Assembly: GCF_003363715.1 (NCBI RefSeq) | Contig: NZ_QREV01000011.1 | Coordinates: 1-64,000, forward strand | DNA from: Parabacteroides acidifaciens | Lineage (GTDB): Bacteria > Bacteroidota > Bacteroidia > Bacteroidales > Tannerellaceae | Direction: 5' to 3' | Length of the DNA stretch: 64,000 nucleotides | Part shown: positions 27,548-35,966 of the stretch, one piece after another | Layout of the letters: every line of letters starts with the position of its first letter | Position numbering within the stretch: position 1 is the stretch's first letter | Notes under the pieces: model-generated | Told to the model about the DNA's origin: nothing | The model's database searches: none | Seen by the model: only the letters and a program-made list of their open reading frames with translations | Position numbers and translations under genes: made by a program

Positions 27548-28552
27548 TTATAACTCTGCTTTGACAATACTATATTCCGGGTTTAACACGATAGAATAAA
27601 AACTATTGTCATTCCCTTGAGATGCCAAATTGATTCTTGGCATATTGAGATTGGCGATTTTAATTAAATTGAGGTTGTAATCATAAACTCCTACTGTGTG
27701 TCGTTTAGGGGAAGTCTGGCTGCGGTCAGTTCCTTTATAATCCGGGTCATTTAAAATAGACACAATGTAATCTTTGGTCAGACAAAATCCGACAAGACAA
27801 TCTTTTCCCGGATTAGGAATGTTCATGTTGTTGTCTGAAATATGATACTCGGCGTCCCCTATTTCTTGTTCATTTAAAAGGGTAATGTTGTTATCCTTAA
27901 TTTGATAAACAGCTGTATATGGAAGCGTGTTTAAAGCAAGCACAAGTTTTTTGTTATAAGGGTTGTACATGATATTGCCCGAAAAACATTCTTGTCTATT
28001 AGATATATCTTGTGGATATGGCAACTTCCCGGCAGAAGCGATTTCTTTTCCATCTTTAGAATAGAGTGTGATAATACCCTCTTTTTTAGTTGGATTGTAA
28101 ATAATGAAATTCCCTTCAAAATCTGTTTGTAAAGAGGCTACGTTTTCATTGATAAAACAAGTCGTAATAGGATTTAAAAGCATGCCTTCTTTTGTGTTTT
28201 GAGAAATTGCAGAATTATATCTTCCCCATTGATTCCATACCAAGATGCCCTCATCTTTATAGGGAGTGATATAGGGAGTTGTAAATTCTTCCGGTCCGTT
28301 TCCAATTTTCCCGATACTTGTATTAAAAGAGCCATCCGGATTATAGATTTTAATAAATCCATCGGTTTCTTTTATATCGGATATATAGAAAAAATCATTT
28401 GTCTTGATTAGTTTGCAATTCTTTGAAATATATAGTTCATTGGTGATAACTTTTGGAATCATGTTGATTCGTTCTATTTTTTGAGGATGCTGATTGCAGC
28501 CAATAAGTAAAAAAAGAAAGGCGGCAATGTGAATTTGTTTATAATATTTCAT
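27548..28552 (-). CDS. BF3164-like six-bladed beta-propeller lipoprotein
   Basis: This 334-residue lipoprotein has lipobox LLIGC (Cys19). Its body shows the repeating four-strand pattern of the BF3164/TolB-like propellers, including FFYISDIKETDGFIKIYNPDGSF and IGKIGNGPEEF, a version of the family's GxxGxGPGEF motif. It lies 29 bases after GH95 on the same strand and is more AT-rich than that gene, so it may be a later addition. Function is not established for the family; surface glycan or protein binding is likely. Confidence 0.75.
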   Translation of the reverse strand: MKYYKQIHIAAFLFLLIGCNQHPQKIERINMIPKVITNELYISKNCKLIKTNDFFYISDIKETDGFIKIYNPDGSFNTSIGKIGNGPEEFTTPYITPYKDEGILVWNQWGRYNSAISQNTKEGMLLNPITTCFINENVASLQTDFEGNFIIYNPTKKEGIITLYSKDGKEIASAGKLPYPQDISNRQECFSGNIMYNPYNKKLVLALNTLPYTAVYQIKDNNITLLNEQEIGDAEYHISDNNMNIPNPGKDCLVGFCLTKDYIVSILNDPDYKGTDRSQTSPKRHTVGVYDYNLNLIKIANLNMPRINLASQGNDNSFYSIVLNPEYSIVKAEL

Positions 28553-28581
28553 GATTGTTATTATTATTGATTGCTAAATAG

Positions 28582-31137
28582 TTAATCGAATAAAAGTGTT
28601 AATTTGTAACTATTCGACAAATGCGTATCTGATTGGAATGTTGCTTGGTGGTATTCCTTGCCGTTCGATCGGATAGGAGTAGAAGTGGCAACGACTTTGC
28701 CGTTTTGTTTGATTGTAAAAGGTTGTCCGGCACGCAGCGTACAGCTTTTTCCTGCCAGGGAATGGATATTTGCATCCGTCAGCTTACCCTCTTTCCAATT
28801 CATTGCGACTTCAAAGTTTCCTCTTGCTTTCAAGCCGGAAACCGTACCTTCCGCCCATACATCGGGCAGGGCAGGAAGCAGGTGGATGTAGCCGGCATGG
28901 CTTTGTAACAGTATTTCCGTGACACCGGCCGTATAGCCGAAGTTCCCATCGATCTGGAAAGGCGGATGCGCACAAAGCATATTCCGGAACAGACCGCCGC
29001 CTTTGTGTTCGCTGTTGCCGAATCCGACCGGGTTGAACAGGTTGGCGATGATTTTATAGGCGTGGTTACCGTCTAACAAACGCGCCCAGCAGTTGATCTT
29101 CCATCCCATCGACCAGCCGGAAGCCAGGTCACCGCGCAATTCGAGGGTTTTGCGGACGGCATTGAAAAGTTCCGGCGTCTTATCCGGTGTGATCTGGTCA
29201 CTCGGGTGGAAGCCGTATAAATGGGAGAAATGGCGGTGTTGGGGTTCACGTTCTTTGAAATCGTACATCCACTCCTGTAGTTGTCCCCGTTTCCCGACCT
29301 GGTAGGGGAGTAGGCGTTCCAGTTTGTCCTTCAGTTCGGCGCGGAGCGGTTCGTCGAGGTCGAACATCTCGGCAGTAGCGAGTGTGCGTGTGAAAGTTTC
29401 CCGTATGATCGCCATATCCATTGTCGGTCCCATGCTCATGGCCGCCTGCTGCCCGTCTTCCGTGATAAAGGTATTTTCGGGAGAGACGCCTACCGGGGTA
29501 ACCAAATGTCCGTTGCCGTCGTCAATCAGCCAATCGGCGAAGAACTCGGCTGCTCCTTTCATCAGCGGGTATGCCTCGTTTTTCAGGAAGTCCGTATCTT
29601 GTGTAAACTGGTAGTGTTCCCAGAGATGGCTGCAAAGCCAACCTTGTACCATTGGCCAGAAAGAGGCTGTCGGCACATTGTCGTTCGGCAGGGATTCCCG
29701 CCAGATGGAAGTGTTGTGATGCGCTACCCAGCCACGGCGGCCATACATGTTTTGAGCGGTTTCAGCTCCTGAGACGGCTAACTCGCGGATCATCCGGAAC
29801 AGCGGTTCCTGGCACTCCGACAAGTTGGTAAGTTCGGCCGGCCAGTAGTTCATTTCCGTATTGATGTTGATTGTATAACCGCAGTTCCAGGCGGGGATCG
29901 TGTCTTTATTCCACATTCCTTGCAGGTTCAAAGGTTGCCCTCCGGGACGTGAACCGCTGATCATCAGGTAGCGTCCGAACTGGAAGAGAAGTGCGGCCAG
30001 ATCCGGATCGGCAGTTTGTGCAAACCGCTCGAGGCGTGTGTCGGTCGGCATCGCCTTTTGTCCGGGAGAAGATACCAGTTCTAAATTGACACGGTCGAAG
30101 AGAGAACGGTAGTCTTCCGTATGGCGTTGTTTCAATGTCGGGTAATCATAGGCAAGCGCTTTGTCGAGGATATCGGCTGCTTTGGCGGCTGGATCGATAC
30201 CTTCCCGGCTCGGACTTTTGTCGAAACCGTTGAAGCTGGTTGCCATGCTGAGCAGGAAATAGACTTCTCCTGTATTGTAGACGTGTATGCCGGAATCCGT
30301 GATTTCGCATTTTCCGTCTTTCGGAAGGACCGGTTTCAATTGGGCTTCGAAGAACATCCCTTTTCCGTCGATTTCATCTCCGTAGAGTATGCGTTTGTTG
30401 AATTTGCGGTTTCCCTTTGCATCGTAGAGTTCGGGATGTTTATATTGGTCGCCCCATTGCTCGAGTTGTTCGAATGTGCGCCGTTCCACATAGCCGGGAG
30501 CCTGTCCGTGCAGGATCAGGCGGTCGTCTTCCCCTTTCTGTACGGCTGTCGGATGGGGAGAGGTGAAGTCGAGTGAAATATCGATGCCTTTTGAGGTCTC
30601 GCTTTTCAGATGAATGACGATGACATCGTCCGGATGGGAGGCGAAGACTTCCCGTTCATAGCGTATGCCGTTTTGTTCGTATGCTGTTGTTGCGATAGCA
30701 TCTGAAATGTTGAGTGTCCGTTTGTACTGTCCGGCATCTCCGTGTTTATTGTTTTGGATGTGCAGGTCTCCGAACGGCTGGTAATACTGATGCAGGCGTC
30801 CCAGCCAGTTCTTGCAGACCAGGTCGGATGCAGCCGTATATTTCCCGGCTTTCATCAGTCCGGTAACCCGGTCGAACATCTCCGGCGTGATCTTCACATC
30901 TTTGAAGACGACCGATGGTTCCCCGCTGTACAAGGTGTTTTCATTCAATTGCAGTTGTTCTTTCTCAACTCCTCCGAAGACCATCGCTCCGGCCCGTCCG
31001 TTTCCTACCGGCAGGGCTTCGTCCCAATTGTGTGCCGGCTCATGATACCAAAGGGTGAGAGGCTCTTTTTGTGGTGTTCCCGTACACGCAGCGAAACATA
31101 AAAAGAAAACGAAATAAGGAATAATGCGCATATTCAT
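28582..31137 (-). CDS. GH95 glycoside hydrolase (alpha-L-fucosidase or alpha-L-galactosidase), lipoprotein
   Basis: This 851-residue GH95 enzyme removes terminal alpha-1,2-linked L-fucose or L-galactose. The lipobox FAAC gives Cys18 as anchor. The N-terminal beta domain opens with LPVGNGRAGAMVFGGVEKEQ. In the catalytic (alpha/alpha)6 barrel, the NIN at 424-426 (in INTEMNYWPAE), Glu554 in SPENTF and Asp730 in QIDGNFGYTAG align by motif with the Asn pair, acid and Asp of characterised GH95 fucosidases. The choice between fucose and galactose depends on a pocket residue I cannot assign. It lies downstream of the DUF1080/oxidoreductase genes in the third glycan locus, behind a terminator. Confidence 0.94.
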   Translation of the reverse strand: MNMRIIPYFVFFLCFAACTGTPQKEPLTLWYHEPAHNWDEALPVGNGRAGAMVFGGVEKEQLQLNENTLYSGEPSVVFKDVKITPEMFDRVTGLMKAGKYTAASDLVCKNWLGRLHQYYQPFGDLHIQNNKHGDAGQYKRTLNISDAIATTAYEQNGIRYEREVFASHPDDVIVIHLKSETSKGIDISLDFTSPHPTAVQKGEDDRLILHGQAPGYVERRTFEQLEQWGDQYKHPELYDAKGNRKFNKRILYGDEIDGKGMFFEAQLKPVLPKDGKCEITDSGIHVYNTGEVYFLLSMATSFNGFDKSPSREGIDPAAKAADILDKALAYDYPTLKQRHTEDYRSLFDRVNLELVSSPGQKAMPTDTRLERFAQTADPDLAALLFQFGRYLMISGSRPGGQPLNLQGMWNKDTIPAWNCGYTININTEMNYWPAELTNLSECQEPLFRMIRELAVSGAETAQNMYGRRGWVAHHNTSIWRESLPNDNVPTASFWPMVQGWLCSHLWEHYQFTQDTDFLKNEAYPLMKGAAEFFADWLIDDGNGHLVTPVGVSPENTFITEDGQQAAMSMGPTMDMAIIRETFTRTLATAEMFDLDEPLRAELKDKLERLLPYQVGKRGQLQEWMYDFKEREPQHRHFSHLYGFHPSDQITPDKTPELFNAVRKTLELRGDLASGWSMGWKINCWARLLDGNHAYKIIANLFNPVGFGNSEHKGGGLFRNMLCAHPPFQIDGNFGYTAGVTEILLQSHAGYIHLLPALPDVWAEGTVSGLKARGNFEVAMNWKEGKLTDANIHSLAGKSCTLRAGQPFTIKQNGKVVATSTPIRSNGKEYHQATFQSDTHLSNSYKLTLLFD

Positions 31138-31234
31138 GGTGATTTTAGATTATACAAAAAAGTGTTTTGGTTGCAAACATACATAAATATCCCTGATTCT
31201 TAATGTCTGCAAGTGCCTATTTTGGTAAAAAAAC

Positions 31235-31275
31235 AAAGCCGGAATTTGCTTTCACAAACAAATGTCCGGCTTTTC
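31235..31275. terminator. hairpin terminator between the oxidoreductase and GH95 genes
   Basis: AAAGCCGGA (31235-31243) pairs with TCCGGCTTT (31265-31273), with extra internal pairing; A and T tracts flank both sides. It lies just after the oxidoreductase stop on the minus strand, so GH95 may have its own promoter or rely on read-through. Confidence 0.75.
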
Positions 31276-31303
31276 ATCGTCTATTTTACCATGATATGAC
31301 GCT

Positions 31304-32647
31304 TTAAACAATGGGTTCCCAACCCGGTTCGTAAGTGCGGCTCCACAGGCGTTGTGCTTCAGGGTCGTTGATGATGTGTCCGTTTGTCGGATCGATCATC
31401 AGGCGGTGTCCTGTGCGCCAGGCGATATTGCCTAATTGAACCAGCAGTGTGCTTTTATGCAGCTCTTCTATGTCTCCATTCGGACGGCTGTTTGTCTTTA
31501 TGGATTCGATAAAGTTAGCGATATGTCCCATATCCAGGTTTGCACTCGGGCTGGAAGGGTCGCGTCCATCGATCACATCTTTGGATGCGACTTCTTTGAT
31601 CAACTTGTTTTTCATATCGAAAATACGATATCCGTTCTCACCCGTTTCCAGCGCGCCGCCTTCTCCATAGAATATGACTCCACGGTCCCGTCCTTCCGTA
31701 TTGCGGGAATTACAGCTGCGTCCTTCCCAGGAAACAAGGCAATTATCGCCAAAGCGAATATCGATTGTCTGTGTATCGGGTGTTTCCCAATCATCCTTGA
31801 AGCGGAAACGGCCGCCTTCGGAACTGACACTTGTCGGGAAATCCAATCCCAATCCCCAGCGGATGACATCTATCTCATGTGTGCCGTTGTTCAATGCTTC
31901 GCCTGTACCCCAATGCCAGAACCAGTGCCAGTTGTAATGGATCAGGTTGTCGCGGTAGGAGCGGCGGGGTGCAGGACCCTGCCACAGATCGAAGTCGATC
32001 GTTGAAGGAGCAGGAACTTCCTTCCCGAAACCGATGGATGCACGGTTATTCGTGTACCAGCCTTTTGCAAAATGGATATGTCCGATAACGCCATTGTGCA
32101 ACGCTTCGATGCCCTCTGTCAGTCCGGGCCAGGAACGGCGTTGTGCACCGACCTGTACGACACGGTTATATTTGCGGGCGGCGGCAATGCTTAGTTCCCC
32201 TTCGTGCGGGTTGTGGCTACACGGTTTCTCGCAGTAGACATGTTTTCCAGCCTGGCAAGCCATGATAGTAGCAGGTGCATGCCAATGGTCCGGAGCTGTT
32301 ACCAGGATCGCATCGATGTTTTTATCTTCCAATATTTTCCGGATATCTTTTTCCGTCTTCGGATTACCGCCCGCTTTTTTCACGGCTGCAACCCCTTTTG
32401 CCAATGCCTTTTCTTCGACATCGCAGACATACCGCATCTCTACATCTTTATGATTCTGGAAGTTGCGTGCCATACCTGCGCCACGTCCGTTTGTTCCCAT
32501 AACAGCCATGTTCACCCGTTCATTCGCCCCTACGATATTTGCATAACTTTTTGCACTTGATGCCTTGAAAGACATACCACCGATTGTCAGCCCCACACCC
32601 GTGGCGGCTACCTGTTTGATAAAACCTCTTCTTGTTGTATTTTTCAT
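31304..32647 (-). CDS. Gfo/Idh/MocA-family oxidoreductase with Tat signal
   Basis: This 447-residue NAD(P)-dependent dehydrogenase has a twin-arginine signal (TRRGFIK at 5-11, then a hydrophobic stretch), so it is folded with its cofactor before export. The Rossmann region starts at VNMAVMGTNGRGAGMARNF, and the catalytic-Lys motif is CEKPCSHNPHE (about residue 148). C-terminal features include HYNWHWFWHWGTGEALNNGTHEIDV. In Bacteroidota such enzymes oxidise or reduce the 3-position of glycosides and work with DUF1080 hydrolases, one of which is encoded immediately upstream. The co-transcribed cupin, DUF1080 and this enzyme form one minus-strand unit. The sugar is unknown. Confidence 0.88.
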   Translation of the reverse strand: MKNTTRRGFIKQVAATGVGLTIGGMSFKASSAKSYANIVGANERVNMAVMGTNGRGAGMARNFQNHKDVEMRYVCDVEEKALAKGVAAVKKAGGNPKTEKDIRKILEDKNIDAILVTAPDHWHAPATIMACQAGKHVYCEKPCSHNPHEGELSIAAARKYNRVVQVGAQRRSWPGLTEGIEALHNGVIGHIHFAKGWYTNNRASIGFGKEVPAPSTIDFDLWQGPAPRRSYRDNLIHYNWHWFWHWGTGEALNNGTHEIDVIRWGLGLDFPTSVSSEGGRFRFKDDWETPDTQTIDIRFGDNCLVSWEGRSCNSRNTEGRDRGVIFYGEGGALETGENGYRIFDMKNKLIKEVASKDVIDGRDPSSPSANLDMGHIANFIESIKTNSRPNGDIEELHKSTLLVQLGNIAWRTGHRLMIDPTNGHIINDPEAQRLWSRTYEPGWEPIV

Positions 32648-32666
32648 GTCTCAATTTGTTATAAGA

Positions 32667-33383
32667 TTATTTGAATACTTTTATTTTCACATTGCGGAAA
32701 GAAACTTCGTCTCCATGGTCCTGTAAAAGGATATGTCCTTCCTTGACATCACCGAACATCGGCTTGGAATTTTTGTATTTGCTTAATTGCCATGCTTTTT
32801 TGTATTGTTCGCTGCTGCGGTCGAAAGAAAGGATCTTTTTCCCGTTCAAATAATGGGTGACTTTTGTCCCTTTTGCCACGATACGTGCCTGGTTCCATTC
32901 TCCTATCGGATTGACTTGCTTGGGTGAGGTCGGCAACATGTCGTATAGTCCGCCTTCCAACCGGTTCCCATCGCGTCCCAATTTGGCATCCGGATGGTTT
33001 TCATCATCCAGAATCTGATATTCCAACCCGAGCCATCCCCCTTTTTCGTATTTGGTAAAGAAGTATTTGATCCCGCTGTTAGCTCCTTTGGTGATACGGA
33101 AATCCACTTTCAGGTCGAAGTCCGAATATTGATCCCGGGTGATGATGTCACCTCCCCTTTTGTCACCCTGTTTACGCACGTTCAGGATACCGTCTTCAAC
33201 AACCCAGCCGAATGCAGGCGGTGTGTCTTTCCCGACGGAAGTCCATCCATCCAGATTCTTCCCGTTAAAGAGCAAGACCCAGCCTTCCTTTTTTTCTTTA
33301 GCTGTAAGCTGGTTATTCTGAGAATAAATGTTCCCTGTCCATAAGAACAGGAACATTGTTAGAAATGTGATTATTTTAGTCAT
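32667..33383 (-). CDS. DUF1080 family protein (3-keto-disaccharide hydrolase type)
   Basis: This 238-residue secreted protein has a signal peptide ending near IYSQ (about residue 21) and one DUF1080 domain, a concanavalin-like jelly roll: GWVLLFNGKNLDGWTSVG, FGWVVEDGILNVRKQGDKRGGDIIT, YSDFDLKVDFRITKGANSGIKY and EYQILDDENHPDA. Family members cleave glycosides already oxidised at C3. The Gfo/Idh/MocA enzyme 19 bases downstream would supply that oxidation, making a two-step oxidative cleavage plausible. Export of both agrees with a shared periplasmic site. Confidence 0.88.
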   Translation of the reverse strand: MTKIITFLTMFLFLWTGNIYSQNNQLTAKEKKEGWVLLFNGKNLDGWTSVGKDTPPAFGWVVEDGILNVRKQGDKRGGDIITRDQYSDFDLKVDFRITKGANSGIKYFFTKYEKGGWLGLEYQILDDENHPDAKLGRDGNRLEGGLYDMLPTSPKQVNPIGEWNQARIVAKGTKVTHYLNGKKILSFDRSSEQYKKAWQLSKYKNSKPMFGDVKEGHILLQDHGDEVSFRNVKIKVFK

Positions 33384-33394
33384 ATCGATTTTAA

Positions 33395-34189
33395 TTATTT
33401 TGTCCTTACTACAATAAATTTCAAAACGTCTTTGCCGGCATTCCGGATACTATGTTTGGAGCCGGCAGGGCAATAGCAGGATGAAAGCGGTTCGATGGTC
33501 CGGCTTTCACCGTTAACCGAAACATTTGCTTTTCCATCCAGTATGAAATAAACCTCTTGTCCTGAATAGCCATCCGCTTCATGCAAGGCAGAACCGGAAA
33601 GGATATGAAGTCGGGCATTCAGTCCTCCGGCAGACATTTCTTTTGTCAGATACCACATGGTCTTGTCATTGCCGTTTTTAGTCAGAGCTGATTCTTTGAA
33701 AGGAATCAGGCAGTCCTTCATCGAGTAATTTTTTATTCCCGGCAAAAACGGTTCCGACAGCTTCCCACGAATTTCACGTTTGAACATGACATACTTAATG
33801 GCTTGATGATCGTCTGTCCTGCGGATGTTGTGAGAGGAATTTCCCGGCGCATAAAAAGCATCCCCCGGCTTGAGAACATGTTCTTCTTCATTCAGGCGGA
33901 CAATAGATGTTCCCTCGACCATATAGAATAGCTCATCTTCAAAATGGGAATGCGGCTCATGGGTTTTTATCCCTTTGTCTACATAGGACATTTTAACCGA
34001 AAGCGTATCCGCAATTCCGTCCGCAGGGATGAACCAGAAAGCCCAGCCTGTACTGTTCTTATTCACATGTTCCTCCGAAAAAGTGGTTATGCAATCTGAG
34101 ATTGTACACTTTTGTTCTTCTTTTTGAGCAAGGCAGACACAAGAAAGGCTGCATAATAAAAGACTGAATGTAATTCTTAATCTATTCAT
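33395..34189 (-). CDS. secreted bicupin protein
   Basis: This 264-residue protein has a signal peptide ending at CLAQ (about residue 22) and two cupin barrels. The first (about 65-150) has the metal-type HEPHSHFEDELFYMVEG and the second motif PGDAFYAPGNSSHNIR. The second barrel (about 185-260) has LHEADGYSGQEVYFILDGK and CPAGSKHSIRN. Histidines and Glu in the first barrel suggest metal binding; the second keeps only some. It leads the DUF1080/oxidoreductase unit, 11 bases before DUF1080, and may isomerise or bind a keto-sugar. That role is inference. Confidence 0.8.
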   Translation of the reverse strand: MNRLRITFSLLLCSLSCVCLAQKEEQKCTISDCITTFSEEHVNKNSTGWAFWFIPADGIADTLSVKMSYVDKGIKTHEPHSHFEDELFYMVEGTSIVRLNEEEHVLKPGDAFYAPGNSSHNIRRTDDHQAIKYVMFKREIRGKLSEPFLPGIKNYSMKDCLIPFKESALTKNGNDKTMWYLTKEMSAGGLNARLHILSGSALHEADGYSGQEVYFILDGKANVSVNGESRTIEPLSSCYCPAGSKHSIRNAGKDVLKFIVVRTK

Positions 34190-34217
34190 AACAATATAGG
34201 ATTATAAGTTTATTGGG

Positions 34218-34376
34218 GGTGTGTCAAAAGTCCTATTTATAACGTCTGTGTCCTGGCGGGCTTGACCCGCCATCTCATCCTAATTATTGTAAATCAGTTT
34301 AGTGTGAGGTTGCGGGTCAAGCCCGCAATGACACGCTAAAACGTTAGAACTTACTTTTGACACACCTCCAAAGATA
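34218..34376. mobile_element. 159-bp MITE-like element with 14-bp terminal inverted repeats
   Basis: Perfect ends GGTGTGTCAAAAGT (34218-34231) and ACTTTTGACACACC (34363-34376) enclose no gene. Inside lie two internal palindromic words, GGCGGGCTTGACCCGCC and TTGCGGGTCAAGCCCGCAA, which can also pair with one another. It sits between susD and the cupin gene in one glycan locus. It could fold as a terminator there. Mobility is inferred from shape; no target duplication is obvious. Confidence 0.6.
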
Positions 34377-34378
34377 GT

Positions 34379-35947
34379 TTATAATTGCGTATATCCTTTA
34401 TTCTGAATGATTTTTCCCGGATTAGACTGCATAACGGTCATCGGAATCGGATAAGCCAATGCATCATCACTCCAAGTAAATTCGGGATATCCGTCGAACT
34501 TTTGTTCGGCAGTCATTACGTCTTTCGCCCTTCCGGTACGGACCAGATCAAACCAGCGGTGGTTCTCAAAAGCCAGTTCCACGCGGCGCTCTTTTTCAAT
34601 GGCGAGTAATAAATCATTCGCCGTTGGGAAATCGCCGGGTGCATAGTCACGTAGTAAATCAGCTGCCGGTGTAATATCCGGATCTCCCGGTGTATTGCGT
34701 GCACGTTCCCTGATTTTATTCACGTAATTAATCGCTGTTTGCTTATCTCCGTTTGTACGGACAAGAGCTTCTGCATATAAGAGGTAAATGTCTCCCAGTC
34801 TCAACTCGATCCAATTGTTGTCATTATCCGAACCACTGGATGAAACGTCGTAATATTTGCAGACATATTTCTCATTTTCCCAGCTTCCGGTTTTTGCATT
34901 TGTCCAACCATCACGCATGGATACATATTTACGGGGATCTCCGACTTCATATGCATTAGACATATCTTGTGTAGGCGAGTTTTCCCCTCCTTTATCTCCG
35001 ACCAGGACCACTTCTTTGTCGGAGAATCGAGGTGCGAAATTATTATTCCAAGGACTTCCGGTAGCTCCGCCCTGAGTGCCTTTTTTGTATTGGACTTCGA
35101 ACAGAGACTCTGACGTATTTTTGTTGGAGACTTCAAACAAGTCTTTATAGGTCGCGACCAGAGAATAGCGGGGATTATTGATTGTCGATTTGAACTGTTC
35201 AATCGCCAATTTGTAATATTCGTCCCCTTTGTTCAGCGGATAACCGGCCATTGTCATATATACTTTCCCCAATAGAGCGGTTGCTCCTCCTTTTGTCACA
35301 CGGCCGATATCGGTAGAACCGTATGCTTCAGGTAAATTGCCTTCCGCATACTTCAAGTCTTCGATTATCAGATCGTACATTTCCTGCAAAGGAGCTCTGC
35401 CCAATTCATACGCTTCGACCTGGGTGATTTCTTTATCCACTTTGATCGCTCCCAGCAATTCGCCGTTTAATCCGTAACCGCCAAACGTACGATTCAGGTA
35501 GAAATAGAGCAATGCACGTAAGAAACGGGTTTCCGCAATATACTGAGTCTTTAGCTTTTCGTCTTTGAACTCGATATTTCCGATTCGCCCGATAACAATG
35601 TTACAACGCAAAATAGTTTTGTAACTGTCATTCCAGCAACTGGCTAAAAAATTGTTTTCAGGTAACAGAGGCGAAGCAAATTCATCCACTCCCTTCTCGT
35701 TAGCCGGGTTTCCGCTTAACCAGGAATAAGTCGTGTTGTCCGAACGGATTTCCCCCAATCTGACATAAGTCTGATTATAAAGAGATCGTAAATTAGCATA
35801 AGCCGACAGTACAGCCTGGTTCATATCTGACTCAGTCTTGTAGAACCCTTCGGAGTTTAGATCGGAAGGGGGATTCTTGGTGATGAAATCATCACTGCAA
35901 GAGATACATAAAAGCGATAGTACGAATAATAAATATATCTTTTTCAT
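34379..35947 (-). CDS. SusD/RagB surface glycan-binding lipoprotein
   Basis: This 522-residue SusD-like lipoprotein has lipobox LCISC (Cys near 17), then SDDFITKNPPSDLNSEGFYKTESDM. The core AETRFLRALLYFYLNRTFGGYGL and the C-terminal IEKERRVELAFENHRWFDLVRTGRA fit the family. The ATG at 35947 is chosen because it starts at the signal peptide; an upstream frame extension would overlap the susC stop. It follows susC by 19 bases on the minus strand and forms the surface lid of that transporter. Confidence 0.95.
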   Translation of the reverse strand: MKKIYLLFVLSLLCISCSDDFITKNPPSDLNSEGFYKTESDMNQAVLSAYANLRSLYNQTYVRLGEIRSDNTTYSWLSGNPANEKGVDEFASPLLPENNFLASCWNDSYKTILRCNIVIGRIGNIEFKDEKLKTQYIAETRFLRALLYFYLNRTFGGYGLNGELLGAIKVDKEITQVEAYELGRAPLQEMYDLIIEDLKYAEGNLPEAYGSTDIGRVTKGGATALLGKVYMTMAGYPLNKGDEYYKLAIEQFKSTINNPRYSLVATYKDLFEVSNKNTSESLFEVQYKKGTQGGATGSPWNNNFAPRFSDKEVVLVGDKGGENSPTQDMSNAYEVGDPRKYVSMRDGWTNAKTGSWENEKYVCKYYDVSSSGSDNDNNWIELRLGDIYLLYAEALVRTNGDKQTAINYVNKIRERARNTPGDPDITPAADLLRDYAPGDFPTANDLLLAIEKERRVELAFENHRWFDLVRTGRAKDVMTAEQKFDGYPEFTWSDDALAYPIPMTVMQSNPGKIIQNKGYTQL

Positions 35948-35966
35948 AATGAATAGTATTAAGCAT

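Noticed and set aside
34218-34376. Possible invertible promoter flanked by inverted repeats
   Set aside because: No promoter consensus lies inside and no invertase gene is near; the shape fits a MITE or a terminator better.
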